The translations under genes and the position numbers were made by a program. A model generated the notes under the pieces. The model was given only the letters and a program-made list of their open reading frames with translations, did no database searches and had not been told where the DNA came from. From Legionellaceae bacterium (GTDB lineage Bacteria > Pseudomonadota > Gammaproteobacteria > Legionellales > Legionellaceae), in contig CANNJG010000079.1 in assembly GCA_947504795.1 (NCBI GenBank), forward strand, positions 1-8,607: 8,607 bases of DNA, written 5' to 3'. How positions within the stretch are numbered: the stretch's first letter is position 1; each line of letters opens with the position of its first letter. Positions 1-6,927 of the stretch are shown piece by piece.

Positions 1-149
1 ATTGCGCTTGTCAAAAAGTACTGGAAAAATGGAACCAACCTATGCAAAATTGGGCACTTATCATCTCACAGCTCCAAATTTATTTCGACGGACGACTTAA
101 TTTGGGTTTAAGGTGACTGACGAGATGACACAGTTAGATGAACACTCTC
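1..149 (+). mobile_element. Right end of an IS256-family insertion sequence (partial)
   Basis: The window opens inside an insertion sequence. It holds the C-terminal coding end of the transposase (stop at 114-116) followed by about 33 noncoding bases. Read inward on the minus strand from about 149, these begin GAGAGTGTTCATC and continue with an ACTGTGTCA-type stretch, which is the style of IS256-family terminal repeats. The exact outer boundary (145-150) is uncertain because the left terminal repeat and the first copy of the target duplication are outside the window. The element ends only a few bases from the stop codon of the minus-strand gene at 153-788. Confidence 0.65.
3..116 (+). CDS. 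IS256-family transposase, C-terminal fragment (5' part outside window)
   Basis: This is the last 37 codons of a plus-strand frame that is open from the left edge and stops at TGA (114-116). The peptide contains EKWNQPMQNWALIISQL followed by IYFDGRLNLGLR. This matches the conserved C-terminus of IS256-family (Mutator-like, DDE) transposases, where a K-W-x-x-P-x-x-x-W segment is followed by the helix LNQLxIxFxxR. The catalytic DDE residues lie upstream, outside the window, so it cannot be said whether the transposase is intact. It is the only plus-strand coding sequence supported here. The family call rests on this short but characteristic tail; the other two plus frames give no recognisable protein. 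Confidence 0.72.
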   Translation, partial: CACQKVLEKWNQPMQNWALIISQLQIYFDGRLNLGLR

Positions 150-152
150 TGC

Positions 153-788
153 TTAATAGCTTAAATGACTCGGTCTAAGTTTAATGGCGGGGATTCCTGG
201 GGAAGTCATTTCCTCGGCATCCCGGGTTGTTTGTTTGGCCGAACCCAACAAGCTTATATTTTCGCCTTCTGGATAGTTGTTCGCTTTATAAAAGTTAAAT
301 CCACAGCAAAAATAGCGCTTCAAACAGGTTCTTGAAGGTGTTTTATTCTTAGATGAATGGGCAACCTCTTTGTTTTTCTCCATCACAACTATTGGTGATA
401 GCGGCGTGTTGCTTAATATTTTTCTATATTTTCTTATTTGAGAGTCTAATAATGTATTTAAAAGTTTTGTGGTCGCAAGCTCATTTTCATGAATATGCGT
501 AAATATTTGTGTCAAGGGATAATCTTTGTCCGTTATCGGAATCTTTAATTCATCATAAATGCTATGAACAGTAACACTCACTAAGGAACAATGGTTATCT
601 GATAGGGTCACCGGTACTAATGCATCGAGTGTCAGTCCCTTTAATGCAAGTTCTGCCATGATGCATTCAAAAGACTTAGCTTGATAAGCGCTACTACTCC
701 CGTAGGTTGTGTGATAAGCCAACCAGCTCCGTAATGACTCTAGAATATCGATGCAATCTTGATAGTGTTCTTGTGTTGAGCTCGTCAT
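153..788 (-). CDS. Hypothetical protein (orphan, 211 aa)
   Basis: I do not recognise this protein. It starts 36 bp after the polA stop, with a weak GGA about eight bases before the ATG, so it is probably read through from lpxD-polA. Residues 1-125 look mostly helical (for example IDILESLRSWLAYH near 13-26 and a helix near 101-125). The C-terminal third is polar and basic with a cysteine cluster (C156, C161, C162 in TCLKRYFCCGF), then a low-complexity tail containing DAEEM at 190-194. No signal peptide or membrane segment is visible. The base composition looks more AT-rich than polA, suggesting a recently acquired or lineage-specific gene. The stop lies a few bases from an IS256-type end, so the native C-terminus may be altered. 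A secreted effector is possible in a Legionellales background, but nothing in the sequence proves it. Confidence 0.6.
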   Translation of the reverse strand: MTSSTQEHYQDCIDILESLRSWLAYHTTYGSSSAYQAKSFECIMAELALKGLTLDALVPVTLSDNHCSLVSVTVHSIYDELKIPITDKDYPLTQIFTHIHENELATTKLLNTLLDSQIRKYRKILSNTPLSPIVVMEKNKEVAHSSKNKTPSRTCLKRYFCCGFNFYKANNYPEGENISLLGSAKQTTRDAEEMTSPGIPAIKLRPSHLSY

Positions 789-824
789 AATAAAAATCCG
801 TTTTGTTTATAAGTCGCACAATAA

Positions 825-3488
825 TTAATGCGCTTCATCCCAATTCGCACCACTCCCCAATGAGACGATGAGCGGTACCGATAAGGTTACTGTTTGTTCC
901 ATTATGGTTTTAATGGCGTGTTGAGCGTTGGCTACCGATTCTTCGGGGACTTCAAAGACTAATTCATCATGCACTTGCATGGTCAGGATAGCTCGAGGGG
1001 TATCTGTTTCTGCCTGCCAGGCGGCTACCGCCAGCATGGCTTTTTTTATGATATCAGCGGCGGTGCCTTGAAGTGGGGCATTAATGGCTGCGCGCTCGGC
1101 GGCTTTCCGCGTTTGCATCGCTTGTGCATGGATATCCGGTAAGGCTAACCTCCGCCCGAAAACAGTTTCTACATAACCTTGTTGGTGCGCCAGAGCGCGC
1201 GTGCGCTCCATATAGGCTAATACTCCGGGATAGCGCTCAAAATAGCGATCAATATAACGTTGCGCTTTGTGACGGTCCATACCGAGTTGTTTGGCTAACC
1301 CAAAAGCGGACATCCCATAAATTAACCCAAAATTTATGGCTTTTGCATCGCGGCGCATGTCTGAGGAGACTGCCTCGAGTGGGACCCCGGCAATTTCAGC
1401 GGCAGTTGCTTTATGGATGTCCAATCCGGCAGAAAACGCTGCTAATAATTGCGGATCTTGTGAAACATGCGCCATGATGCGTAATTCGATTTGAGAATAA
1501 TCTGCGGTGACAATACGACAACCCGGTGGGGCAATAAACGCTTTACGAATAGCGCGGCCTTCGGTGGTGCGTACGGGTATATTTTGTAAATTCGGATCAC
1601 TGGAAGATAAGCGACCAGTGGTGGTGACGGCTTGATTATACGAGGTGTGCACCCTGCCTGTTTGCGGATGGATACTTTTCGGCAAAGCTTCAATGTACGT
1701 AGACATCAACTTGCTTAGGCTACGATACTCTAAAATAATGGCAGGTAATTCATACGTTAAGGCGAGCTCCTGAAGAACTGCTTCGGCTGTAGAGGGTTGG
1801 CCCGTTGGGGTTTTGGCTAGAATAGGGAGTTTTTGTTCGTCGTAGAGAATGCTTTGTAATTGTTTCGGGGAATTTAAATTGAATACTTGGCCTGCGAGGG
1901 CCGTCGCTTCTTGTTCAAGTTCAGTAATGCGTGCGCCGAGCTTTGTGCCTTGTTGCGCCAAACAGTTCCTATCAATGAGTACACCATAGCGTTCCATATC
2001 GGCTAATACGGTGATGAGGGGCATCTCAATGGTATGAAATACGTTGCGCAATTCAGACGATAAACGCGGATAGAGGGTGTGATGGAGTTGTAACGTGACC
2101 ATCGCATCTTCTGCGGCATAAGGGGCTGCTTGTGCAACGGGTATTTGATTAAAGCGTAATTGTTTGCTGCCTTTCCCGGCAATGTCGGTAAATTGGATGG
2201 TTTGGTGATGAAGATACTGCGTCGCCAATGAATCTAAATCATGCCGTCGGCCAGCGCTATTTAAGAGATAGGATTCTAACATGGTGTCATAGGCGATACC
2301 TTGCAGGGTAATCCCATGATTTTTAAAAACGCTGTAGTCGTATTTTAGGTTTTGGCCCACTTTGGGCCGGTTGGGGTCTTCTAAGAGTGGCTTGAGATCG
2401 GCTAAAATCGTTTCTTGAGATAACTGTGGGCTGCCATCTTCGTGTAACAAGGGAATATAGGCCGGTAATTGGCCCTCAACCTGCAGAGCAATGCCTACGA
2501 TTTCTGCTTGTAAGGTATCCAAGTCGGTGGTCTCGGTGTCCACACAGATAAGCTTACTATTGAGAAGCGCCTGACGGTAGTTCTCCCAGATATCTGAAGA
2601 TGTGATCACTAAAAAATCAACCGGAGTCTTGAGCTTCTGTTCTCCATTTTGGCCAAATGCACCAGGTTTAAATTCTAAGGTTTGGCTTAGCGTTTGTAGG
2701 GTAGATTCCTTTGCCGCTTGAAGGCGCAAAGCATCGGGGGTCACGTCTAATGCGACATCGGTTTTCAGGGTAATCAGTCGCTTGGATAAGGGTAAATACG
2801 TCAAACTAGCGCGCAGAGACTCTCCGACTTTTCCACTGATTTCATGGGCATGCGCTATCACATTATCGAGTGTGCCGAATTGCGCCAACCATTTCACTGC
2901 GGTTTTCGGGCCACATTTATGCACTCCAGGGACGTTATCGGAGGTATCGCCAATCAAGGTGAGATAGTCGATAATTTGCGAGGGCGTGACGCCAAATTTG
3001 GTTTTTACACCGGCAGGATCCAGTTTTTGATCCGACATGGTATTAATGAGCGTAATATGATGATTCACCAATTGCGCCATATCTTTATCGCCGGTTGAAA
3101 TTAATACTGGCATGCCCTGGGCGCTTGCTTGGAGTGCCAGCGTCGCGATGACATCATCTGCTTCAACGCCTGGTATGGTGAGAATAGGTAATCCCATCGC
3201 TTTTAACAAGGTTTGCAAGGGTTCAAATTGCACTGATAAATCAGGAGGGGTGGGTGGTCGGTGTGCTTTATACTCAGGGTACCAATCATCACGAAACGTT
3301 TTCCCTTTCGCGTCAAAGATAACAGCAATGTGTGTGGGTTGATAGGTTTTTATCAGTCGCCTCACCATATTGGCTACGCCATACACCGCACCTGTGGGTT
3401 GTCCTTTACTAGTGGTGAGTGGGGGAAGTGCATGAAACGCCCGATAAAAATAAGAAGAGCCATCGATCAATATCAATGGCTGGGTCAT
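825..3488 (-). CDS. polA: DNA polymerase I
   Basis: This repair and Okazaki-fragment-processing polymerase (887 aa) has all three domains. The 5'-3' nuclease (about 1-290) has LILIDGSSYFYRAFHAL at its start, VEADD (108-112), GDKD (133-136) and GDTSDNVPG (180-188) with the helix-hairpin-helix KCGPKTA. The proofreading 3'-5' exonuclease (about 291-480) has all motifs: D317-T-E319, N380..D384 and Y457..D461, so proofreading should be active. The polymerase domain (about 485-887) has motif A around D663 (TADYSQIELR), motif B at 712-725 (RRDAKAINFGLIYG) and motif C with H840-D841-E842 (MQVHDELVF). The start ATG overlaps the lpxD stop (ATGA), with an AAGGA ribosome-binding site inside the lpxD 3' end. 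The length is close to the usual ~930 aa of E. coli Pol I. Co-transcription with lpxD is inferred from the overlap. Confidence 0.98.
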   Translation of the reverse strand: MTQPLILIDGSSYFYRAFHALPPLTTSKGQPTGAVYGVANMVRRLIKTYQPTHIAVIFDAKGKTFRDDWYPEYKAHRPPTPPDLSVQFEPLQTLLKAMGLPILTIPGVEADDVIATLALQASAQGMPVLISTGDKDMAQLVNHHITLINTMSDQKLDPAGVKTKFGVTPSQIIDYLTLIGDTSDNVPGVHKCGPKTAVKWLAQFGTLDNVIAHAHEISGKVGESLRASLTYLPLSKRLITLKTDVALDVTPDALRLQAAKESTLQTLSQTLEFKPGAFGQNGEQKLKTPVDFLVITSSDIWENYRQALLNSKLICVDTETTDLDTLQAEIVGIALQVEGQLPAYIPLLHEDGSPQLSQETILADLKPLLEDPNRPKVGQNLKYDYSVFKNHGITLQGIAYDTMLESYLLNSAGRRHDLDSLATQYLHHQTIQFTDIAGKGSKQLRFNQIPVAQAAPYAAEDAMVTLQLHHTLYPRLSSELRNVFHTIEMPLITVLADMERYGVLIDRNCLAQQGTKLGARITELEQEATALAGQVFNLNSPKQLQSILYDEQKLPILAKTPTGQPSTAEAVLQELALTYELPAIILEYRSLSKLMSTYIEALPKSIHPQTGRVHTSYNQAVTTTGRLSSSDPNLQNIPVRTTEGRAIRKAFIAPPGCRIVTADYSQIELRIMAHVSQDPQLLAAFSAGLDIHKATAAEIAGVPLEAVSSDMRRDAKAINFGLIYGMSAFGLAKQLGMDRHKAQRYIDRYFERYPGVLAYMERTRALAHQQGYVETVFGRRLALPDIHAQAMQTRKAAERAAINAPLQGTAADIIKKAMLAVAAWQAETDTPRAILTMQVHDELVFEVPEESVANAQHAIKTIMEQTVTLSVPLIVSLGSGANWDEAH

Positions 3489-4546
3489 TCTGCAGGTTCC
3501 TTTGCAATTAATTGAGTCAGCTTTTCATTCAATTGTGCGACTTTCTCGGTTAATGTTTGAATGTTTTTGCGCATGAAGGGAATGCGTGTCAAGGATAGTT
3601 CTTGTTCAATCGCTTTGTCTTTTGGGCGTGCGGGGCTGCCAAGATAGATATTGCCGTGTTTGAGATGTTTCTTTGGAGGGACCCCTGCTCTGGCGCCTAA
3701 TATTACGCCATCGTCGATCTGGACATGATCACTCACGCCAACATTAGCTGCAAATACTACGTGATTACCGCTGGTCGTACTCCCTGCAATCCCTGTAAAT
3801 CCGCAAACAATATTATGTTTTCCGAGTTTAACCGAATGAGCAATCTGCACCAAATTATCAATCTTTGTGCCTTGACCGATGACGGTTGAACCCAAGGTGG
3901 CGCGATCAATCATGGTAGAGGCGCCAATTTCTACATCGTCTTCGATGGTGACAAAGCCCACATGAGGGATTTTAGTATGTTGGCCATTTTCGAAGGTATA
4001 TCCAAATCCATCGGAGCCAATGACGCTACCGGCATGAATACATACGCGTTGTCCAATTTGGCTCTTGTCGTACACGGCTACATGAGGATGAATCGTGGTG
4101 TGAGCGCCGATACTGACTTGATGGCCTATCGAGACATGACTTTTGATGACACAATCATTGCCAATGGTTGAGCCTGATTGAATAGAGACAAAGGCGCCAA
4201 TCGAGACACGCTCACCCATCAGCACATCCTCAGCAATCACAGCCGTAGAATGAATGCCCATGACAGCGGGATGTGCAGGATAAAAGTGTTGCAATAATTG
4301 CATAAATGCTTTGAAAGGATTGTCTACTTGAATGAAAGGTTTTTTTAAAGAATTAACGTGCTTCGCGACCAGAATGGCGGCCGCTTGTGACGCTTCCGCA
4401 CATTTAATATTATCATCGCCTTCTGCAAAGACGATTGTATTCGGCTGAATGTGATCAATAGGCGCAAGTGCGCTGATCATAACCGCGTCATTTCCAATCA
4501 CATTACCGCTAACGATTTGCGCGATATCATTCAGTGAAACGTTCAT
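3485..4546 (-). CDS. lpxD: UDP-3-O-(3-hydroxyacyl)glucosamine N-acyltransferase LpxD
   Basis: LpxD carries out the third step of lipid A synthesis: it moves a 3-hydroxyacyl chain from acyl carrier protein to the 2-amino group of UDP-3-O-acyl-glucosamine in the cytoplasm. The protein (353 aa; E. coli 341) shows the N-terminal uridine-binding domain (about 1-95, with ILVAKHVNSLKKPFIQVDNPFKAF spread over 58-81). It is followed by a left-handed beta helix of hexapeptide repeats (about 100-290, for example VSIGAFVSI, STIGNDCVI, VSIGHQVSIGAH). The catalytic histidine is H237 in NLVQIAHS, and the GSDGFGYTFENG loop (177-188) is present. A C-terminal helix (about 318-350, with heptad-like leucines) fits the trimer/ACP-binding extension. 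It stands alone rather than beside lpxA/fabZ, and Legionella is known to carry two lpxD copies, so this may be a paralogue. The gene has its own promoter candidate upstream and overlaps polA downstream. Confidence 0.96.
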   Translation of the reverse strand: MNVSLNDIAQIVSGNVIGNDAVMISALAPIDHIQPNTIVFAEGDDNIKCAEASQAAAILVAKHVNSLKKPFIQVDNPFKAFMQLLQHFYPAHPAVMGIHSTAVIAEDVLMGERVSIGAFVSIQSGSTIGNDCVIKSHVSIGHQVSIGAHTTIHPHVAVYDKSQIGQRVCIHAGSVIGSDGFGYTFENGQHTKIPHVGFVTIEDDVEIGASTMIDRATLGSTVIGQGTKIDNLVQIAHSVKLGKHNIVCGFTGIAGSTTSGNHVVFAANVGVSDHVQIDDGVILGARAGVPPKKHLKHGNIYLGSPARPKDKAIEQELSLTRIPFMRKNIQTLTEKVAQLNEKLTQLIAKEPAE

Positions 4547-4574
4547 GGTATGAGTTCCGATTAAAAGTAGTGAG

Positions 4575-4603
4575 AGTATAACTGTTTCACGGGTATTTTG
4601 AAA
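4575..4603 (-). promoter_or_regulatory. Candidate sigma-70 promoter for lpxD-polA
   Basis: On the minus strand, a TATACT -10 box (plus 4575-4580) lies 17 bases after a weak TTTCAA -35 box (plus 4598-4603). The -10 box is about 30 bases upstream of the lpxD ATG, in an AT-rich spacer with no coding capacity. The -10 box and spacing are good; the -35 box matches the consensus at only three positions. This is the only strong promoter-like signal in the lpxD upstream spacer. Confidence 0.5.
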
Positions 4604-4634
4604 TTTATTTTAAATGCTTTTTTCAACACTAATT

Positions 4635-4684
4635 CTTGCTTAAAAAGCCCAGCATACATAGGTATGCGCGTATTTTTTAGCAAG
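4635..4684. repeat. Nested palindrome (50 bp) in the lpxD upstream spacer
   Basis: The outer arms CTTGCTTAAAAA (4635-4646) and TTTTTTAGCAAG (4673-4684) are complementary except at one position. Inside, GCATAC (4652-4657) and GTATGC (4662-4667) form a perfect 6-bp stem with a 4-base ATAG loop. The stems are separated by 5-base internal loops (4647-4651 and 4668-4672). The structure can form on either strand, and each strand carries a run of five or six T after the inner stem. It could act as a bidirectional terminator, a REP/MITE-like repeat copy or a structured leader. No second copy was noticed in this window. Confidence 0.55.
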
Positions 4685-4702
4685 GATTTGGTTTAAGATG
4701 CG

Positions 4703-4750
4703 CCCACTAGAACGTTTCTTTGAAAAGTGGGGAATACGCCCCCTTTTTTT
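4703..4750. terminator. Terminator-like hairpins after the ketosynthase gene
   Basis: Thirteen bases past the ketosynthase stop, GGGG (4729-4732) and CCCC (4739-4742) enclose a 6-base loop. On the plus strand seven T (4744-4750) follow. On the minus strand the stem is extended by AAAAG/CTTTT pairing around a bulged A, ending in CTTTTC. This shape is typical of a bidirectional rho-independent terminator and probably ends the GNAT-ketosynthase transcript. A competing stem, CCCACT (4703-4708) with AGTGGG (4726-4731), overlaps it. The minus-strand U tract is short, so its efficiency is uncertain. Confidence 0.55.
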
Positions 4751-4762
4751 ACTTATTCAGAC

Positions 4763-5992
4763 CTAGGCACTATAACGTTTTAAAATGAGCGCGGCATTGG
4801 CGCCACCGAATGCAAAATGATTCGATAACACGGTATCGACCGCTTGTTTTCGAGCAACTAGGGGTACATAGTCTAAATCGCACATCGGATCTGGGGTATA
4901 GCGATTGATTGTTGGTAGTAGTGTGTTGTGTTCTATGCTTAATAACGCAGCAATGACTTGCATAGCTCCCGCTGCGCCAATTGCATGGCCTGTCATTGCT
5001 TTTAAGGCTGTGATAGGAATCTGATAAGCCCGTTCTGCAAAAATGGCTTTAATCGTTGCGGTTTCAGTGGCGTCATTCAGAGCAGTACCGGTGCCATGGG
5101 CATGAATATACTGAATATCGTCGGCAGTGAGTTGCGCGTCATTCAGTGCGGTGTTAATAGAACGGATTTGGCCTTGTGAGTTGGGAGCGGTGATATGAAA
5201 TGCATCGCAACTTGCGCCATAACCGACAATTTCGCCATAAATTTTCGCGCCTCGTGCTTGTGCTTGGGTTAACTCTTCTAGGACTAGGAAACCTGCACCA
5301 TCGGCCATCACCATGCCATCGCGGTCTAGGTCAAAAGGGCGACAAGAAAGATGCGGCTCATCGTTGCGTGTGGACATAACGCGTAATTTACACCACGTAA
5401 CCATGGGTGCTTCCAGGACTAATGATTCGGTTCCCCCACAAATGACGGTATTTAGTTTCCCTTGAGCAATTTGCTGATAGGCATTGCCGATCGCTTCTGC
5501 TGAGGATACGCAAGCATTTGAAATCGTCGAATTGGGCCCTCCAATACCGAATGCTATCGCAATGTGATTAGCAATAGAATTAGGCATCCCCCTAATCACC
5601 GAGAGCGCAGGGATTTTTCGCCATTGACCTGCAAAGAAATAACCGTAAGCAGAGTCTAATTCGGGCGTCCCTCCCACGCTGGTCCCGACATAAGTGCCGG
5701 CTTCACTTAATTCTTTTGAAGTGATTTGGGCTTGCTCAATAGCGCTATGCGCGCAAAATAGAGCATACTGAGCTACTTTGGGATAGCGTTTGGGGCGATT
5801 AAATTCGGGTAAATGCTCTAATGATAAATCTCTGACTTCGCCTGCTATTTGCGTTGGGTAGGGCGAGGGATCAAAGCCTTGGATCCGTTGGATACCACAT
5901 TTCCCTGCAATTGCTGTTTGCCAAAAGGTGTTTAGACCGCTACCAAGTGAAGAGACGATATCCATCCCGGTGATAACCACACGTTTTTTCAT
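4763..5992 (-). CDS. Beta-ketoacyl-ACP synthase (KAS I/II, FabF/FabB-type)
   Basis: This is a condensing enzyme of fatty-acid-type chain extension: it joins an acyl chain to malonyl-ACP with loss of CO2. The 409-aa protein spans the full thiolase fold and keeps the Cys-His-His triad: C161 in ISNACVSSAEAIG, H299 in HAHGTGT and H336 in TGHAIGAAGAMQ. The conserved K331 and the C-terminal NHFAFGGANAALIL loop are also present, so it should be active. The nucleophile context NACVSS differs from the usual TACATG/SACATS of housekeeping FabF/FabB, pointing to a specialised paralogue rather than the main fatty acid enzyme. Its ATG overlaps the GNAT stop (ATGA), with AAGGA six bases upstream. No acyl carrier protein or ketoreductase gene lies beside it in the window. 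In Legionella, as I recall, a similar ketosynthase lies next to vipF. Confidence 0.9.
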   Translation of the reverse strand: MKKRVVITGMDIVSSLGSGLNTFWQTAIAGKCGIQRIQGFDPSPYPTQIAGEVRDLSLEHLPEFNRPKRYPKVAQYALFCAHSAIEQAQITSKELSEAGTYVGTSVGGTPELDSAYGYFFAGQWRKIPALSVIRGMPNSIANHIAIAFGIGGPNSTISNACVSSAEAIGNAYQQIAQGKLNTVICGGTESLVLEAPMVTWCKLRVMSTRNDEPHLSCRPFDLDRDGMVMADGAGFLVLEELTQAQARGAKIYGEIVGYGASCDAFHITAPNSQGQIRSINTALNDAQLTADDIQYIHAHGTGTALNDATETATIKAIFAERAYQIPITALKAMTGHAIGAAGAMQVIAALLSIEHNTLLPTINRYTPDPMCDLDYVPLVARKQAVDTVLSNHFAFGGANAALILKRYSA

Positions 5993-6927
5993 AAAAAGTC
6001 CTTTTGCGAAGTCAATGATGGATCGGGATTATCGAGGTTCTTGGTACTCTGTAAAACGGCTGATAAACCAAACTCAGATGCTTGGATGGGGGTTTGCCAA
6101 TAATCATGGGCATTTACAATTTCAAACCCTAACGCGTCGTATAACCGAAGTGCTGATGTATTGTTAATCTCAACATCCAGCGTAATTTTGGGTTTGTTAT
6201 TAATCAGCGCATGATTAATGCAGTGTTTAATCAAGGCACTTGCAATACCGCGTCCACGAAAATCAGGCAGTACCCCAATGTCGGTAATGCGCGCACAATC
6301 CGACTCTTTAAAGACATGGGCTTTTCCAACCACGCTATTTTCTTGTGTTATGACAAAAATGACACAATTAGACGTCATAAATAAATTATGGAATAACACT
6401 GTTGCATTCGGATTTTTTTTCGGAAAACAGATGTCATCTAATTGGACTAATATTTCAATATCCTGTATTGACGCTAGGCGAATTTGCAGGGGTTTAAACG
6501 AGATTACACTCGGTTTTTTCGGATCAAATTGCATTTGAAACTCAGAACTGCGATAGCTGAGGCCTAAGCTAGTCAACCAGTCTTGATGCAAATCCTTGGG
6601 CGTCGAAAAAATTAATTGGTGTATTCCTTCTAAATTAATAATGGGCGTAATTTCTCTGAGTAACCTGCGCGCGATACCTTGGCGACGACACCCGGGGTCG
6701 ACCATGAGCGCAATTTCACACGCATCGGCATAAAAAAAGAACGTACGTAAATACCCCATGAGGGTAGATGCTTCGTAATACAGGGTATTACATGATAAAG
6801 CGTGGCGTTTATCAATCAGATGCTTGTAAACGGGAATCGTATTCTGATCAACGGTTTTGCAGCGACGCATCAATAGCTCAAGATCCGCAATTTGTTTTCC
6901 ATTCATTTGGTGAACACGTGTAATCAT
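5989..6927 (-). CDS. Tandem GNAT-domain acetyltransferase, VipF-like
   Basis: This protein (312 aa) has two GNAT folds in tandem. The N-terminal domain (about 1-135) has IALMVDPGCRRQGIARRLL (72-90), carrying the R-x-x-G-x-A acetyl-CoA loop. The C-terminal domain (about 147-285) has ITDIGVLPDFRGRGIASAL (214-232) followed by LDVEINNTSALRLYDALGF (250-268), a complete motif A plus motif B. Both CoA loops look intact, although the first domain lacks the N-x-x-A-x-x-x-Y signature. A polar tail (about 290-312) ends SQKDFL. This architecture, and the ketosynthase next to it, resemble Legionella VipF, a conserved Dot/Icm effector with two GNAT domains reported to interfere with host translation. A mycothiol-synthase-like or RimI-like bacterial enzyme is the alternative. 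The start ATG overlaps the preceding frame's stop and has a good AGGAAG site. Confidence 0.82.
   Translation of the reverse strand: MITRVHQMNGKQIADLELLMRRCKTVDQNTIPVYKHLIDKRHALSCNTLYYEASTLMGYLRTFFFYADACEIALMVDPGCRRQGIARRLLREITPIINLEGIHQLIFSTPKDLHQDWLTSLGLSYRSSEFQMQFDPKKPSVISFKPLQIRLASIQDIEILVQLDDICFPKKNPNATVLFHNLFMTSNCVIFVITQENSVVGKAHVFKESDCARITDIGVLPDFRGRGIASALIKHCINHALINNKPKITLDVEINNTSALRLYDALGFEIVNAHDYWQTPIQASEFGLSAVLQSTKNLDNPDPSLTSQKDFL

Noticed and set aside
150..418. 9-base repeat TGCTTAATA at 150-158 and 410-418, as a possible IS target duplication
   Set aside because: The IS lies left of 150, so its other target copy must be outside the window; the second occurrence is probably chance in AT-rich DNA.
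413..432. CTTAATATT motif resembling a PmrA half-site used by Legionella effector genes
   Set aside because: It lies inside a coding region, the second half-site is poor, and it is not upstream of any start.
1124..1693. Open frames of 83-117 codons inside polA in other frames
   Set aside because: They are shadows of a strongly conserved polymerase gene with no protein-like features of their own.
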